From assembly GCA_943331445.1 (NCBI GenBank), contig CALQLO010000005.1, positions 1 to 64,000 of the forward strand: a stretch of DNA of 64,000 bases, in the 5' to 3' direction. Below the pieces are notes generated by a model. The model saw only the letters and a list, made by a program, of their open reading frames with translations. It was not told where the DNA came from and searched no databases. Below are positions 52,746-60,770 of this stretch, piece after piece. How positions within the stretch are numbered: position 1 is the stretch's first letter; each line of letters begins with the position of its first letter. Both the position numbers and the translations under genes were made by a program. The stretch comes from Akkermansia muciniphila (lineage in GTDB: Bacteria; Verrucomicrobiota; Verrucomicrobiia; Opitutales; UBA953).

Positions 52746-53590
52746 TGCAAAACCTGCTTGAGACGCTGAAGAAGGCGACGGAGTTTTTGACGCGCAAGGG
52801 TCTGGAGAAGCCGCGGATGGAAGCGGAGCATCTCTTCGCCGGCGGGCTTGGCCTCAAACGACTCGATCTTTACCTGCAATTTGAACGCTTACTGAGCGAC
52901 GCCGAAGTGGTGCGTCTCCGCGATATGACCGTCCGCCGCGGCAATCATGAACCGCTCCAACATATCACGGGCAAAGCGGAGTTTCGCGACCTCGTCTTGA
53001 AATCCGATAAGCGCGCCCTCATCCCGCGCCCCGAGACCGAGGAACTGATCGACCACGCCCTCGCCCTTTTTCCCGAAGATCAGGTCGTGCGCGTGCTTGA
53101 TCTCGGCACGGGTTCCGGCGCCATCGCGCTGGCGTTGGCCTCGGAGCGGCCGGCTTGGAAGGTCGACGCGGTGGATCGCTCGCCGGATGCGTTAGCCCTC
53201 GCCCGTGAAAACGCCGCCCAGCTCGGCCTGGCCGAGCGCGTGAACTTCGCGGAGTCCGATTGGTTCTCCGCCGTCACGGATGCTTACGACCTCATTGTGG
53301 CGAACCCTCCTTACCTAACGGAAGCCGAAGTCGCCGTCGCTGACCCCGAGGTGCGCGAGTTTGACCCGAAGTCTGCCTTGGTCGCCGCGGAAGACGGGCT
53401 CGCTGATTTAAGAAAAATCTTGGAAGGTGCCGCGAAGCATTTGCGCCCGAGCGGTTGGGTGCTCTGCGAAACGGGCATCGATCAGCACCCAGCTTTGGCC
53501 GAACACTCGGCGAAACTCGGTTACGTGGAAGCCTCCGGCCTGCCCGATATGAGCGGCCGAGCGCGCTTCTGGAAAGCTAGGAAAGAATAA
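52745..53590 (+). CDS. prmC: Peptide chain release factor N5-glutamine methyltransferase
   Basis: The 281-residue enzyme methylates the GGQ glutamine of release factors RF1 and RF2. It has an N-terminal helical domain (about residues 1-80), PrmC-type RALIPRPETEELIDHAL, SAM motif VLDLGTGSGAIALALASERPAW, and catalytic VANPPYLTEAE. The start shares one base with the tsaC stop (TGATG). Close linkage of tsaC and prmC is known in many bacteria. The RPETE motif separates it from the PrmB-like protein at 10181. Confidence 0.95.
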   Translation: MQNLLETLKKATEFLTRKGLEKPRMEAEHLFAGGLGLKRLDLYLQFERLLSDAEVVRLRDMTVRRGNHEPLQHITGKAEFRDLVLKSDKRALIPRPETEELIDHALALFPEDQVVRVLDLGTGSGAIALALASERPAWKVDAVDRSPDALALARENAAQLGLAERVNFAESDWFSAVTDAYDLIVANPPYLTEAEVAVADPEVREFDPKSALVAAEDGLADLRKILEGAAKHLRPSGWVLCETGIDQHPALAEHSAKLGYVEASGLPDMSGRARFWKARKE

Positions 53591-53667
53591 CCATCGAGGG
53601 CCCTCGTGTCCTCGGGTATCGTCCTCCCGTCTTGCCCTTCGGCGTTCCTTCGCTCTTTAGTACCTTT

Positions 53668-55197
53668 ATGTCCCAGCAGCCCGCCGCCAAACCCAAGACC
53701 GCCATCACCCCGACCCGCCAGGAAGACTATCCTGAGTGGTACCTCCAGGTGATCAAGCATGCCGACCTGGCCGAAAACAGCCCAGTCCGCGGTTGCATGG
53801 TGATTAAGCCTTGGGGCTACGCCCTCTGGGAGAATATTCACCGCGACCTCGATGAGATGTTCAAGGAGACCGGTCACGTAAACGCCTACTTCCCGCTCTT
53901 CATTCCGGTCAGCTACATTCAGAAGGAAGCCGCCCACGTTGATGGCTTCGCCAAAGAGTGTGCAGTGGTCACCCACTCGCGCCTCGAGATGGGCCCCGAC
54001 GGTAAGCTCGTCCCCGCCGGCGAGCTCGAAGAGCCGCTCATCGTGCGCCCGACTTCCGAGACGATCATCGGCGAGACCTATTCGAAGTGGGTCCAGTCCT
54101 ACCGCGATCTGCCGATTCTGATCAACCAGTGGGCCAACGTCGTCCGCTGGGAGATGCGCACGCGCCTCTTTCTTCGCACCGCCGAGTTCCTCTGGCAGGA
54201 AGGCCACACGGTCCACGCGACCGAGGCCGAAGCGGTCGAGGAGACCAACAAGATGCTCCAGGTCTACGCGGACTTCGCCGAGAACTACATGGCGATGCCG
54301 GTGATCATGGGCCGCAAGACCGAAGGCGAACGCTTCCCAGGTGCGGTCGACACGCTCTGCATCGAGTCGATGATGCAGGACCGCAAGGCCCTCCAGGCTG
54401 GCACCTCCCACTACCTTGGCCAGAATTTCTCCAAGTCCTGCAATATCCAGTTCCAGGACGAGAAGGGCACGCAGCAGTTTGCGCACACGACCTCGTGGGG
54501 CGTCTCGACCCGCCTCATCGGCGGTATGATCATGACGCACTCCGACGACGATGGTTTCGTCGCGCCGCCCCGCCTCGCCCCGCAACACGTGGTCATTATT
54601 CCGATTTACAAGGACGACGCCACGAAGGCCGATATCCTTGCCTACTGTCAGTCACTCCAAAAGGAACTCGCGGCCCAGCGCTTCCACGACCGCAAGATTG
54701 TCGTGACGATCGATAATCGCGACATCCGCGGCGGCGATAAGGTCTGGGGTTGGATTAAGAAGGGCGTCCCAGTCCGCGTCGAGGTCGGCCCGCGCGACAT
54801 GGCCGCCCATGCGGTCTTCGCTGCCCGCCGCGATACCGGCGAGAAGGCTGGCGTCCCTCGCGCTGAATTCGTCTCCGGCATCGTCGCCCGTCTGCAATCC
54901 ATTCAGGACAATCTCCTCGCCCGGGCAAAGGCCCACCGCGCCGAGCACACCCGCGAAATTAATAGCTGGGATGAGCTTAAGGCGTTCTTCACGCCGAAGA
55001 ACGCCGAGAAGGCTGAAATCCACGGCGGCTTCGCACTGTGCCACTGGAACGGCTCAAAGGAAGTCGAGAAACGCCTAAAGGATGAACTCAAGGTCACCAT
55101 CCGTTGCATCCCGCTCGATGCTAAGGATGAGCCCGGCAAGTGCGTCGTCACCGGCGAGCCCAGCGCTCGCCGTGTCGTGATGGCAAAGGCCTACTAA
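53668..55197 (+). CDS. proS: Prolyl-tRNA synthetase, archaeal/eukaryotic-type
   Basis: The 509-residue class II synthetase charges tRNA-Pro. It carries motif 1 (ENIHRDLDEMFKETGHVNAYFPLFIPVSY), motif 2 (VVRWEMRTRLFLRTAEFLWQEGHTVHA), motif 3 (TTSWGVSTRLIGGMIMTHSDDDG), an anticodon-binding domain (about 290-390) and a C-terminal zinc-like domain ending in the family-typical aromatic Tyr (VVMAKAY). It lacks the bacterial INS editing domain between motifs 2 and 3. Such ProRS are found patchily in bacteria. The ATG at 53668 follows a 77-base gap after prmC. Confidence 0.96.
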   Translation: MSQQPAAKPKTAITPTRQEDYPEWYLQVIKHADLAENSPVRGCMVIKPWGYALWENIHRDLDEMFKETGHVNAYFPLFIPVSYIQKEAAHVDGFAKECAVVTHSRLEMGPDGKLVPAGELEEPLIVRPTSETIIGETYSKWVQSYRDLPILINQWANVVRWEMRTRLFLRTAEFLWQEGHTVHATEAEAVEETNKMLQVYADFAENYMAMPVIMGRKTEGERFPGAVDTLCIESMMQDRKALQAGTSHYLGQNFSKSCNIQFQDEKGTQQFAHTTSWGVSTRLIGGMIMTHSDDDGFVAPPRLAPQHVVIIPIYKDDATKADILAYCQSLQKELAAQRFHDRKIVVTIDNRDIRGGDKVWGWIKKGVPVRVEVGPRDMAAHAVFAARRDTGEKAGVPRAEFVSGIVARLQSIQDNLLARAKAHRAEHTREINSWDELKAFFTPKNAEKAEIHGGFALCHWNGSKEVEKRLKDELKVTIRCIPLDAKDEPGKCVVTGEPSARRVVMAKAY

Positions 55198-55212
55198 TCC
55201 TCTGCGTCAGGT

Positions 55213-55236
55213 AGGGGCAGCACCGCGTGCTGCCCT
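55213..55236. repeat. Dispersed palindrome, copy 1 (after proS)
   Basis: The 22-nt core at 55215-55236 has arms GGGCAGCA and TGCTGCCC around loop CCGCG. The same core occurs at 57503-57524 and 60067-60088. In this place it may also act as a 3' hairpin for proS or for convergent xseA. Confidence 0.85.
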
Positions 55237-55244
55237 CGTTGTCG

Positions 55245-56429
55245 TTACCCGCCCGTCGCGCCGGCTTCGCCGTCGTTGAACTTCAGGCGGAGCTTCCGGC
55301 CCTTGGTCACGCCCTTACTGGTCGAGATGACGGTGCCGTCTTCGTCGCGGACAATGGAGTAGCCGCGTGAAAGGATGGATTCGAAGCCAGCCGACTGCAG
55401 GCGCTTACCGAGTTGATTGAGCTTCTCGCGCGTGATGCCGAGGCGAGCCTTCGGCGAGAGGCGGTGAAGTTCGCTGCCGAGCTCGGAGAGCGTGTGCCGA
55501 TGGGTGGCGATGGTTTCCTGAGCAGCGCCATCGAGCCGTTCGTTGAGGAGGTCGAGGTCTTGGAAAAGCGACTGGAGCTTCGCCTTCGGGGAGTGGCGGG
55601 CGAGCTCTGCCGCGAGGAGCTTCAACTTCTCCCGAAGTTTGATCTGTCCGGAGACGATGAGTTCGGCGGCGGCTGTCGGGGTCTCGGCGCGCTTGTCCGC
55701 GGCGAAGTCGCACAACGTGAAGTCGGTCTGGTGGCCGACGGCGGAGATGACGGGCGTCTTGCTCGCCCGCACGGCGCGGACGAGGGCTTCGTCGTTGAAG
55801 CCCCAAAGATCTTCCATGGAGCCTCCGCCGCGGCCGACGACGATGAGGTCAATCCCCGGGATGGCGTTGGCCAGCTTGAGTCCGTGGATGATAGAGCCTG
55901 GGCAGGTCTCGCCCTGCACGCGCGCGGGCACCAGCCAGGCGGTGCCGCTCCAGCCACGCGTCTTCAGGACTTCCGTAAAATCGTGCCAGACCGCACCACT
56001 TTCTGAGGTGATGAATGCCACGACTTTCGGAAAGTCGGGTAGGGCACGCTTGTTCGCTTCGTCAAATAAGCCTTCGGCTTTGAGCTTCTCCTGGAGTTCC
56101 TTGAATTTCTGGAAGAGGTCGCCTTCGCCTGCCTGCTTCATCGAATCGACCATCAGCGAGAGTTTGCCGGAAGGGGCGTAGATATCGGCCTTGGCCTTGA
56201 GGATGACCTTCACGCCGTCGCCCATGGCGAATTTCACCCAGCGAGCCTGATAGCTCAGTAACACACAGGAGAGCGTCGCTCCGCTATCCTTAATCGAGAA
56301 GTAGTGGTGCCCGGAGGAGTAATGTTTGTAGCCCGAGATTTCCCCGACGACTTCAACGGTCCCGATGCGATTTACCGTGCCCTTGAGGACATCGGAAAGC
56401 TCGCTGACGGTGAGGGGCGCCGAAGACAT
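55245..56429 (-). CDS. xseA: Exodeoxyribonuclease VII large subunit
   Basis: The 394-residue subunit degrades single-stranded DNA. The N-terminal OB-fold (about 1-100: [34 protein letters not shown]) is followed by the catalytic domain with [78 protein letters not shown] and the RGYSIV motif near the end. xseB is not in the window. Confidence 0.95.
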   Translation of the reverse strand: [394 protein letters not shown]

Positions 56430-56482
56430 ACTGGCAGATTCAAGGATTCGACAGGGAAGGGCAAGCGGTCTCGGGATGCCTT

Positions 56483-56574
56483 GGGTAGGGCGGGGCTCTC
56501 CGAGCCCGCCGTTGACCCGACCGATTTTCGGATCTCCGTCCGCGAACGGACGGCTCGGAGAGCCGTCCCTACCC
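56483..56574. repeat. Composite palindromic repeat unit (BIME-like), unit 1
   Basis: The 92-bp element starts GGGTAGGG and ends CCCTACCC (exact terminal inverted repeat). Inside it are two hairpins: GGGCTC-like arms with GAGCCCGCC at about 56487-56510, and GGACGGCTC/GAGCCGTCC at about 56548-56568. It lies between xseA and the 56632 gene. It is related to the larger cluster at 57575. Confidence 0.75.
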
Positions 56575-56631
56575 GACTCAGTCCTTTACGCAGTCCTCGA
56601 CTCAGTCCTCCATTCTTCTTTCACTCCGCCT

Positions 56632-57495
56632 ATGAAAATTGCATTCGTGGGCACCGGCGTGATGGGGAAGAGCATGGTTGCGAACCTGCTGAAGGCCGGC
56701 CACGAGGTCACGGTCTACACCCGCACCAAGGCCAAGGCCGATGACCTCTTTGCGCTGGGAGCCAAGTGGGCTGCCTCGCCAGCGGAGGCGGCTAAAGGCG
56801 TCGATGTCGCCATCTCGATGGTCGGTTATCCGAACGACGTTGAAGAAGTTTGGCGCGGTCCGCAGGGTTTCATGTCCACCGCCAAGCCTGGCTGCGTACT
56901 CATCGATATGACCACGTCGAGCCCGGCGCTGGCGCGGTCGCTGGCCACCGAGGCTGCAGCCAAGGGCTTCGGCCCGCTCGACGCCCCGGTCTCCGGTGGC
57001 GATCGTGGTGCCCGTGAGGGTACACTGACGATCATGGTCGGCGGAACGGAGAAAGATTATGATTTCGCGCAACCGCTGTTCGCTGCCATGGGCAAGACAA
57101 TCGTCCTGCAGGGCGCACCGGGCACGGGCCAACTCTGTAAGCTCGCTAACCAGATCGGCATCGCCTCTGGCATGATTGCGATGTCCGAGGCCTTGGCCTT
57201 CGCCCGCGCGACGGGCCTCAATCTCGAGACCACGCTGCGCTCGATCTCCGGCGGTGGCGCCTCGAGCTGGGCGTTGCTCAATCTCGCCCCGCGCGTCTTG
57301 AAGGGCGACTTCGCTCCAGGCTTCTACGTGAAGCACTTCGTGAAGGATATCGGCCTGGCGCTCGACGTCTGCCGCGAACAGGGCATCAAGCTTCCCGGCC
57401 TTGAACTCGCCGCGAAACTCTACGGCGAAGTTGTCGCCGCCGGCGAAGGCGACTCCGGCACCCAGGCCCTCGCCCGCCGCTATTTCCAGATGTAA
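56632..57495 (+). CDS. NAD(P)-dependent beta-hydroxyacid dehydrogenase family protein (3-hydroxyisobutyrate dehydrogenase-like)
   Basis: The 287-residue enzyme has an N-terminal Rossmann fold (MKIAFVGTGVMGKSMVANLLKAGHEVTVYTRT). The family substrate motif is DAPVSGGDRGAREGTLTIMVGG and the catalytic Lys is in GTGQLCKLANQ. A C-terminal helical domain contains FYVKHFVKDIGLALD. It could act on 3-hydroxyisobutyrate, tartronate semialdehyde or succinic semialdehyde; the sequence does not decide. ATG 56632 is chosen as it starts the Rossmann strand directly; the frame is open upstream through a repeat element. Confidence 0.9.
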   Translation: MKIAFVGTGVMGKSMVANLLKAGHEVTVYTRTKAKADDLFALGAKWAASPAEAAKGVDVAISMVGYPNDVEEVWRGPQGFMSTAKPGCVLIDMTTSSPALARSLATEAAAKGFGPLDAPVSGGDRGAREGTLTIMVGGTEKDYDFAQPLFAAMGKTIVLQGAPGTGQLCKLANQIGIASGMIAMSEALAFARATGLNLETTLRSISGGGASSWALLNLAPRVLKGDFAPGFYVKHFVKDIGLALDVCREQGIKLPGLELAAKLYGEVVAAGEGDSGTQALARRYFQM

Positions 57496-57496
57496 T

Positions 57497-57529
57497 AGAT
57501 TAGGGCAGCACCGCGTGCTGCCCTAATCT
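57497..57529. repeat. Dispersed palindrome, copy 2 (after the dehydrogenase)
   Basis: The arms are extended to 14 bp (57497-57510 with 57516-57529) around loop CCGCG; the 22-nt core at 57503-57524 equals those at 55215 and 60067. It may double as a transcription stop for the gene ending at 57495, though no T run follows. Confidence 0.85.
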
Positions 57530-57574
57530 GTATCCGTCTTGGCCCCTTGTCCCCCTCGAAGGCTTCGCCTTCAC

Positions 57575-57840
57575 GGGTAGGGACGGCTGTCCCCAGCCGT
57601 CCGTTCACCGACGGACGTGCGTACCTCTCCCGACATTCTATTCTCTCCACGCTCAACGGCGGGTTGTCCCCAACCCGCCGTTAACCCGATTAACATCCGC
57701 ACCTCTCTCGACATCCTATTCTCTTACCGCTCAACGGACGGCTGAGGACAGCCGTCCGTTCGCCGACGGACGTGCGTACCTCTCCCGACATTCTATTCTC
57801 TCACCGCTCAACGGCGGGTTGAGGACAACCCGCCCTACCC
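57575..57840. repeat. Composite palindromic repeat cluster (BIME-like), unit 2
   Basis: The 266-bp gene-free element fills most of the 377-base gap 57496-57872. It starts GGGTAGGG (57575-57582) and ends CCCTACCC (57833-57840). It holds four hairpins: 57581-57602 (GGACGGCTG arms), 57655-57682 (AACGGCGGGTTG arms, 12 bp), 57733-57760 (AACGGACGGCTG arms, 12 bp) and 57813-57834 (GGCGGGTTG arms). Between them are spacers with a conserved CGACATTCTATTCTCT-like core. A 40-base segment (57608-57647) recurs exactly at 57763-57802, and a degenerate copy lies at about 57688-57730. Hairpin types alternate, so the cluster appears to have grown by duplication of a pair. Confidence 0.85.
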
Positions 57841-57872
57841 AAGACAAAATACGCCTGCTTCGCACCGCGCCC

Positions 57873-59312
57873 TTAGGCCCCTGGCGCTTCGATCGGCGGC
57901 ACGGCACGTAATTGCACGCTATCGATGACGGTCGGGCCGAGGATGACGTTCGTCACGATGACGAGTACCTGACCAGGCACGCAGAGGCCTTCATCCCGAA
58001 GACGAATAAGCGCGAGGGTGATATTGTCTTCGGCCTTGGGCTGAAACTTCACCTGAAAAGATTCGACGCCCCAAAGCAGGCTCATCTTCCGGTGCACAGC
58101 TTCTTCCTCCATGAACGCATAGATGGGGCAACCGACGGCCCGGAGTGATGAAAGGGTCCGCGGCACGTCGCCGTTACGGGTGAAGGCGATGATGCCGGTG
58201 TTGCCCAGATCCTGCGCCAAGCCCGCGGCCGCCCGGAGGAGTTTAATCTTCGGGGTTTCGTTATCCTGCTCAGCGGAGAGTTTCCGCGGCAGTTCGTGTT
58301 CGGTAGTGGAGGCGATGCGGGCCATCACTTCGACACAGCGGATGGGGTGCTTGCCAGTCGTCGTCTCGCCCGAGAGCATGACGGAGTCGGCCATTTCGTT
58401 GACGGCATTAGAGACGTCGGTGACCTCGGCGCGCGTGGGCACCGGGTTCTGGATCATGGACTCGAGCATGTGCGTCGCGACGATGACGGGCTTGCGGCAT
58501 GCAATGGCCATGGCCACCGCTTTGCGCTGAATGAGCGGCAGGGTTTCGTAGGGGATCTCGATGCCAAGATCGCCCCGCGCCACCATCAAAGCATCCGTCG
58601 CATTCAGGATCGAGCCGAGGTGCTCGATCGCGGATTGGTCCTCGATCTTGGAGATGATCTGCGCCTTGGAGTGATGCTCAAGTAGGAGGCGTCGGAGTGA
58701 ATCGACATCGGCGGCTTCGCGGACGAAAGAGAGGGCGTAGAAGTCCACGCCGACTTCGCAGCCCACCGCGACATCGGCGCGGTCTTTGTCGGTGAGTGCC
58801 GGGAGGTCGACCTTCACGCCAGGTAGGTTAATGTGGCGCCGGCTGCCCAACGGGCCTGGCTGCTCGACTTTACAGCGCAGGCGATCCGCTTTTTGTTCCA
58901 ATACCCGCAGCTGGATGAGGCCGTTGTCGACGAGGACGATGCCGCCCACGGGGACCGCAGTGATCATCTTGGGGTAATTAGTCGGAATGACTAAGACATC
59001 GCCATCGGCCTTGGCATCCTCGGAGCCGGTGACGTCTACGAGCTGTCCCGTGGTTAGCTGGGTGGATTCAGTGCGGGCGCCCGTGCGGATTTCCGGACCT
59101 TTGATGTCCATCATCACGCCGAGCTCTTTCTTCATGCGCTTGCTGACCATCCGCACGCGCTCGACGGTCTTACGCACCCAGGCATGGTCGGCGTGGGCCA
59201 TGTTCAGGCGGACGACGTTGGCCCCGGCGTTGATAATCGCTTCAAGCTGCGCCTCTGATTCCGTGGCGGGCCCGATAGTGAAAGTGATACGCGTATGACG
59301 AAAGGACTTCAC
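57873..59312 (-). CDS. pyk: Pyruvate kinase
   Basis: The product converts phosphoenolpyruvate and ADP to pyruvate and ATP. Visible motifs are TRITFTIGPATESEAQL, VVRLNMAHADHAW, MDIKGPEIRTG, ISKIEDQSAIEHLG, MVARGDLGIEIPYE and the MLESMIQNPVPTRAEVTDVSNAVNEMADSVMLSGETT signature. In the common family form the N-terminal motif is NFSHG rather than NMAHA. GTG 59312 is chosen for a typical N-terminus (479 residues); a TTG at 59348 would add 12. The C-terminal domain (about 365-479) is present. Confidence 0.95.
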   Translation of the reverse strand: MKSFRHTRITFTIGPATESEAQLEAIINAGANVVRLNMAHADHAWVRKTVERVRMVSKRMKKELGVMMDIKGPEIRTGARTESTQLTTGQLVDVTGSEDAKADGDVLVIPTNYPKMITAVPVGGIVLVDNGLIQLRVLEQKADRLRCKVEQPGPLGSRRHINLPGVKVDLPALTDKDRADVAVGCEVGVDFYALSFVREAADVDSLRRLLLEHHSKAQIISKIEDQSAIEHLGSILNATDALMVARGDLGIEIPYETLPLIQRKAVAMAIACRKPVIVATHMLESMIQNPVPTRAEVTDVSNAVNEMADSVMLSGETTTGKHPIRCVEVMARIASTTEHELPRKLSAEQDNETPKIKLLRAAAGLAQDLGNTGIIAFTRNGDVPRTLSSLRAVGCPIYAFMEEEAVHRKMSLLWGVESFQVKFQPKAEDNITLALIRLRDEGLCVPGQVLVIVTNVILGPTVIDSVQLRAVPPIEAPGA

Positions 59313-59401
59313 GGTCTTTATGACTAGGAATGAAAGCCTGCGGTGCAAGGGAAAGCATTAGAGAGGCTTAACCCCTCCCCATGAGTCACTTATCGTGGAG
59401 C

Positions 59402-60010
59402 TTAACCAACTAGGTCAGCGATAACGTCGCGCTTATCTTTCATTCGCTCCTCGAAGAAGGTCTTTTGTTCAAAGGGCCAGGTTTGTTCGGGTTGGATTTG
59501 CCAACGCGGGTGGGCCCCGAGGAACTCCGTCGTCCACGCGAAATAATCGGCATCATCCGTGCGGAAGTGTAGGCGTGTGCCGATGGCCGACCGGCGGGCG
59601 AGTAAGTCGAGGCTCTCTGGGCAGATGAAGCGGTTCTTGTGGTGCTTCTTTTTCGGCCACGGGTCGGGGTAGAGAATAAAGATTTTGCGCAGGATAATCG
59701 GAGCCGGCAGTGCTTCCAGAAATTCCATCGCTTCGGCTTTCAGGAAAATCAGGTTATCCAGTTTGCCCAAGGACTGTTTGCGCTGGGAGCGTGCGACGCG
59801 GTGCGTGATCAAGTCGATGCCGACGCAGAACTCTCCCGGATGTGCGGCGGCGTAAGCGGCTAGCCAGTGTCCGTGCCCGCAGCCCAACTCAAAGGTGATG
59901 TCGCCTCGCCCCGCTAACCCTTCGGCCAAGGTGGCCCCTAACCGGGCGACGTTGGCCGCCCGCCGGGCATCCGCCCATTCCTTGCCCATGACTTTCGTGT
60001 GCTCCGGCAT
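59402..60010 (-). CDS. trmB: tRNA (guanine-N7-)-methyltransferase
   Basis: The 202-residue enzyme methylates G46 in the variable loop of tRNA. Motifs are the SAM site FELGCGHGHWLAAYAAAHP, then VGIDLITHRVARSQRKQ, the catalytic ILYPDPWPKKKHHKNRF, and FRTDDADYFAW. ATG 60010 (MPEHTKVMGKEWADA) is chosen; the longer frame from 60115 starts in low-complexity sequence at a palindrome. Confidence 0.93.
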   Translation of the reverse strand: MPEHTKVMGKEWADARRAANVARLGATLAEGLAGRGDITFELGCGHGHWLAAYAAAHPGEFCVGIDLITHRVARSQRKQSLGKLDNLIFLKAEAMEFLEALPAPIILRKIFILYPDPWPKKKHHKNRFICPESLDLLARRSAIGTRLHFRTDDADYFAWTTEFLGAHPRWQIQPEQTWPFEQKTFFEERMKDKRDVIADLVG

Positions 60011-60065
60011 CGAGGGGGTTAAGAGGGAAAGGGTCAGGGGAGGCAAGTGAGGGCTAAGGGAGGGT

Positions 60066-60088
60066 GGGGCAGCACCGCGTGCTGCCCT
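60066..60088. repeat. Dispersed palindrome, copy 3 (upstream of trmB)
   Basis: The 22-nt core at 60067-60088 is identical to the cores at 55215 and 57503. Arms GGGCAGCA/TGCTGCCC, loop CCGCG. It lies in the gap between trmB and the divergent gene at 60202. Confidence 0.85.
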
Positions 60089-60201
60089 AGTTGACCCCCT
60101 CAATAAGCTCCCCATAACCCTAGCCCTCCCGGCACGCCATAGGGGTGCTGGGAATAACTCCGGCTTCCCTCGCTGGGGCGCTTGGAGTCTCTTGAGGGCC
60201 T

Positions 60202-60639
60202 ATGGCCAAGGTAGACATCGAGATTGTGCAGAAAGTCCTCAAGGAGAGCGGGGTCGACGTGCGCGTCGCCGCCGCCATCCTTAATCAGATTCGCGAAGCC
60301 GCGGCCGAAGAAGCGGTCGAGCGCGAGAAGCCGGCCAAGAAGCAGATGCTCGTTTTGGTCAGCGAACCAGAAGAGGGGCTGCCCAAGGATCTGACGGGTT
60401 GGATTGTCCAACTCCTTGAAGATGACGACCCCAAGGAGGTCGCCGACAAGATCGTCGATGTCGCCAAGGCCTTTAATGAATCGCCGAAGGGCCAGCGCCT
60501 GCCGGTCGAATCTTTCGGCGACGCCGTGCAGAGTATTTCTGGAAAACTTTTCAAGGAGAGCGATCTGTGGATTAAGACGCGCGAACCGGTGCGCATCATC
60601 CCGGTGAAGAACTCTATCGGCCGCCGTCGCCGCGATTAA
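60202..60639 (+). CDS. Conserved hypothetical protein, cytoplasmic
   Basis: I do not recognise this 145-residue product. It has an N-terminal helical segment (VDIEIVQKVLKESGVDVRVAAAILNQI) that looks like a short coiled or UBA-like helix pair. A charged, Glu-rich stretch follows, then a mixed alpha/beta part (QMLVLVSEPEEGLPKDLTGWIVQLLEDDDPKEVADKIVDVAKAFNESP), and a basic C-terminus (VKNSIGRRRRD). It has no signal or membrane segment. It stands alone between trmB and the desaturase. The pattern LTGWIVQLLEDDDPKEVADKI looks like a conserved regulatory domain, but that is only an impression. Confidence 0.75.
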   Translation: MAKVDIEIVQKVLKESGVDVRVAAAILNQIREAAAEEAVEREKPAKKQMLVLVSEPEEGLPKDLTGWIVQLLEDDDPKEVADKIVDVAKAFNESPKGQRLPVESFGDAVQSISGKLFKESDLWIKTREPVRIIPVKNSIGRRRRD

Positions 60640-60640
60640 G

Positions 60641-60694
60641 TAAATTCGCCCAATTGTCTTTTTTGGAACAGAACTTTCCGAAAAAGCGAATTTA
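60641..60694. promoter_or_regulatory. Inverted repeat with inner hairpin upstream of the desaturase gene
   Basis: TAAATTCGC (60641-60649) and its exact complement GCGAATTTA (60686-60694) flank an inner imperfect hairpin (CTTTTTTGGAA ... TTCCGAAAAAG). It directly follows the stop codon at 60639, so it may be a terminator acting both ways or a structured leader of the desaturase transcript. Confidence 0.5.
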
Positions 60695-60770
60695 GACGCG
60701 GTTTTTACCGCCTTCGGATGCTCGATTGCACTCGCATTTGCGGGCACCGTTCCGCAACCTTTGCTCCTAT

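Noticed and set aside
57575-57840. CRISPR-like array
   Set aside because: Repeats are palindromes of two types with partly conserved spacers, spacers are not unique, and no cas gene is present.
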